A DNA stretch of 64,000 nucleotides from Liolophura sinensis (lineage: Eukaryota; Mollusca; Polyplacophora; Chitonida; Chitonidae). The number at the start of each line of letters is the position of its first letter. Position 1 is the stretch's first letter. The notes below the pieces were generated by a model. The model was not told the DNA's origin. It made no database searches and saw only the letters and a list, made by a program, of their open reading frames with translations. Made by a program: the position numbers and the translations under genes. Location of the stretch: NCBI RefSeq assembly GCF_032854445.1, contig NC_088305.1:26810628-26874627 (forward strand). Direction: 5' to 3'. This document shows, piece by piece, positions 61,826-64,000 of this stretch.

Positions 61826-64000
61826 TAGACACCCCCTAACACCCTGGCTTGAGCAGAAAATGCTGTAATGTTACTACTGGCCATTTAATGGCCTCCATGG
61901 TCGTTTGTTTTGGTGGTTTTTTCCTATTTAGGTCATGAGATCAACGTTACAAACTTTCACCAGCAGAGTTTCTGTATGATAAACCCTCCTATAGCCTCAT
62001 GATTCTGAGATCGTCACACACTGATTCTTACCGCTTCCATCACAGTTCGTTATATTAAAAAGATTTCAGAAAGTTCAAATTAAATCTGTTCTTGTACGTG
62101 ATACAATTCTACTAAATTGGTGTGACGAAATGTCATCTTGACCTCATCATGCTCATAACTAAGGGGCATCTGATACAAGGGTGCACTTCCATCCTATTTT
62201 CAAAGGAATGAGGGGAAATGGGATTCTTAGCCGACGGTGAACTTAAAATGCAAAACAATTGCATCATTGCTGTTGCAGACGGAAGAAACCTGTGATCTCT
62301 GAAACATCAAAATTTTACGATCCAAAGAAACAGATCCTTAGTTAAGGCTGTGGCAGTTACAAGTGCTTAGTTAAATTTGGAGTGGACAATTTACGCCGAA
62401 CTATGCTGTGGAGCAATACTCTGACCTTGTAATATAAGGAATAATAATTTTAAAGAGATCTGAATTTTTCACTTAAGTATCTGATTGCTTCGTGATCCCG
62501 GGGCCAGGACTGGAGAGCCAACGCAACTCACCGACGATAACGTAAAGAAAAGAATAGGCTGCTATACATAAAGTAGATTACTCTCCAACGCTAAATCACA
62601 AATTACTTGACCTCGAACATCCCTGTCCGGTACATTTCCAGTGAACCGGAAATTCGGCAATACCTTTTTCACATGTTATTAGCTCAGTAGTATACTTCCC
62701 AGTTGAAATGAGTTTACTTAAAAATTCGAAGTTGGATAGCGGGTAGGACTTGAATATACAAGATAAAAGGAAACTCTCTTTGCTACATGTATATGCCATA
62801 CACATCGGTTCCACCAGGTGGACAAAGCATCAAAGTAACTCAATGCTTGCTTCGGCTTGAGAAAATAAATCAAAGTTGTCGGTGTGAAACATCTCTTGGC
62901 TGCCTAGCGAGCATTTGTTGATGTAAGAAAAAGCGAGAAAATAAGCGATGCTTGAGGCGTGTGATTGAAAGTCATCTGTTCCTCGTACTTTAAGAGTTCT
63001 TATGTCTCTCCAGGGAATATACGTATACACAGAGTGTCTGCTTCAGGCCATATAGCACATTGCGTCGCAACATACAAATGGTTAATTCATGTTTTGCGAA
63101 TGAGACAAAACAAAGATTTACTCTGTACTAATTTTATCCTTCTGGCCATTCATTCTAACAAGGTCTGGCAAACCAACATGTGTATATAAACGTCTATAAG
63201 TTTTAACGGGTAGACACCACAGCTTTGTTGATACCTTTTTATTTTCTTTGGTTAAAACAGGTGACTTTCCCTACACTGAAAGATCCTCATAAATGCTAAA
63301 ATTAGGGAAGGGCTTTACCGAAAAGCAAGGTTCGTTCGTGAAGGGAATCTTTCTGTGCCAATTCGGTGTACACGTATTCTTTACCTGTTTGCAACCTTAT
63401 GCTTGGCGTCAGCGCACTGCCTTTGTGAATTACCATGCCTAGTGTCAGTATACTGGCCACACATGCAGTGTTGTGATTGTCGCCATATTTCACTTTTGTG
63501 GTGTGACATAATGGGAAGTAGTATCACAGTTCCGCCTTACTTCCATGTCGAATACCAGTATACGGTATGGGTGTTGCGTATGATGGTCAGTCCCGATATA
63601 CCGTATATGTGTGGCGTTTTATGGTATCTTTGTTCTATTCCCTTCCAAGATAAAAGCGTCATCAGAGGCGGAAATTGAGCCATTTACATGGCACCACTAT
63701 GAATTAGCTGGACGACATAATTCACGTGAGGAAAGAAAAATACATGGTGACGTTACATAAAGGTTATTTCATGATGTGACGACAAAAAATACATTGTTTC
63801 TTAAATTTCTTTCTAAACTTCATTTGCAGACAGAAAGTGTATTTCTTTCTTAATCTCTCCCTAATCTTATTATAATGTAATTGAATGCTTGCGGCCAGCA
63901 AAATATAATGTCAATTTCATCGTAATCTCCCCAAGGGAAATAATCTTTTGCATAATGACAAGGTAAAAAGTTTCCACGTAAATGCAACCATTGTCGTTAA
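61826..64000. other. Unannotated stretch
   Basis: No supported gene. A 107-codon plus frame at 63355-63678 starts at GTG with a signal-peptide-like stretch but has no ATG at that point. AT-rich, single-copy-looking DNA. Confidence 0.4.

Noticed and set aside
63355-63678. Frame with a signal-peptide-like, cysteine-rich start
   Set aside because: The start codon is GTG, there is no ATG before the hydrophobic part, and no family fits the cysteine spacing.

Overview
The window looks like intergenic or deep-intronic DNA from a mollusc (bivalve or gastropod). It is AT-rich, carries no long open frame outside tandem repeats, and is littered with short interspersed elements of the tRNA-derived kind common in molluscan genomes. 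The organism call rests on recalled familiarity of the SINE bodies and 3' tails; no database was searched. I cannot support a single complete, recognisable protein-coding gene. Most open frames are under 140 codons, many start at GTG or TTG, and the longest lie inside minisatellites.

Repeats give the region its structure. (1) SINE-A: a tRNA-like head with A and B boxes, about 270 bp, ending in an AATA-rich tail. There is one full copy at 48407-48674 with a 14-bp target duplication, and about a dozen partial copies. (2) SINE-B: a tRNA-like head, about 340-370 bp, with a CACT-type tail; two plus copies (25603, 46237), two minus copies (19622, 39561) and tail-only scraps. (3) SINE-C: copies at 561, 33020 and 37846; its body is a diverged relative of the SINE-B centre. 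All three families share a related 3' module of about 45 bp. (4) A non-autonomous DNA transposon flanked by TTAA, at 15043-15609 and inverted at 58830-59320. (5) Foldback/MITE-like families near 9.0, 13.2, 17.9, 18.7, 27.4 and 49.7 kb. (6) A fourth dispersed repeat at 25440, 35687, 55210 and 61700, always in plus orientation. (7) Eight minisatellite arrays (3360, 7292, 7561, 11801, 42851, 45389, 48911 and 51975) plus three (TA)n tracts, two of them at the exact centre of inverted repeats.

Layout: 0-13 kb is minisatellite-rich; 13-20 kb holds the TTAA element, a TA-cored palindrome, foldback elements and a SINE-A/SINE-B tandem; 20-41 kb is sparse, with scattered SINEs and weak relics of reverse transcriptase; 41-53 kb is the most complex part (possible tiny gene at 41.4-41.7 kb, three long minisatellites, a SINE-split palindrome at 47.9-48.9 kb and a foldback element); 53-64 kb holds a LINE 3' relic, more SINEs and the second TTAA element.

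No operon, CRISPR array, rRNA, canonical tRNA gene or recognisable viral gene was seen. I found no convincing new biological system. The best leads are the shared 3' module of the three SINE families, the TA-cored palindromes and the nested rearrangement at 47.9-49.4 kb.
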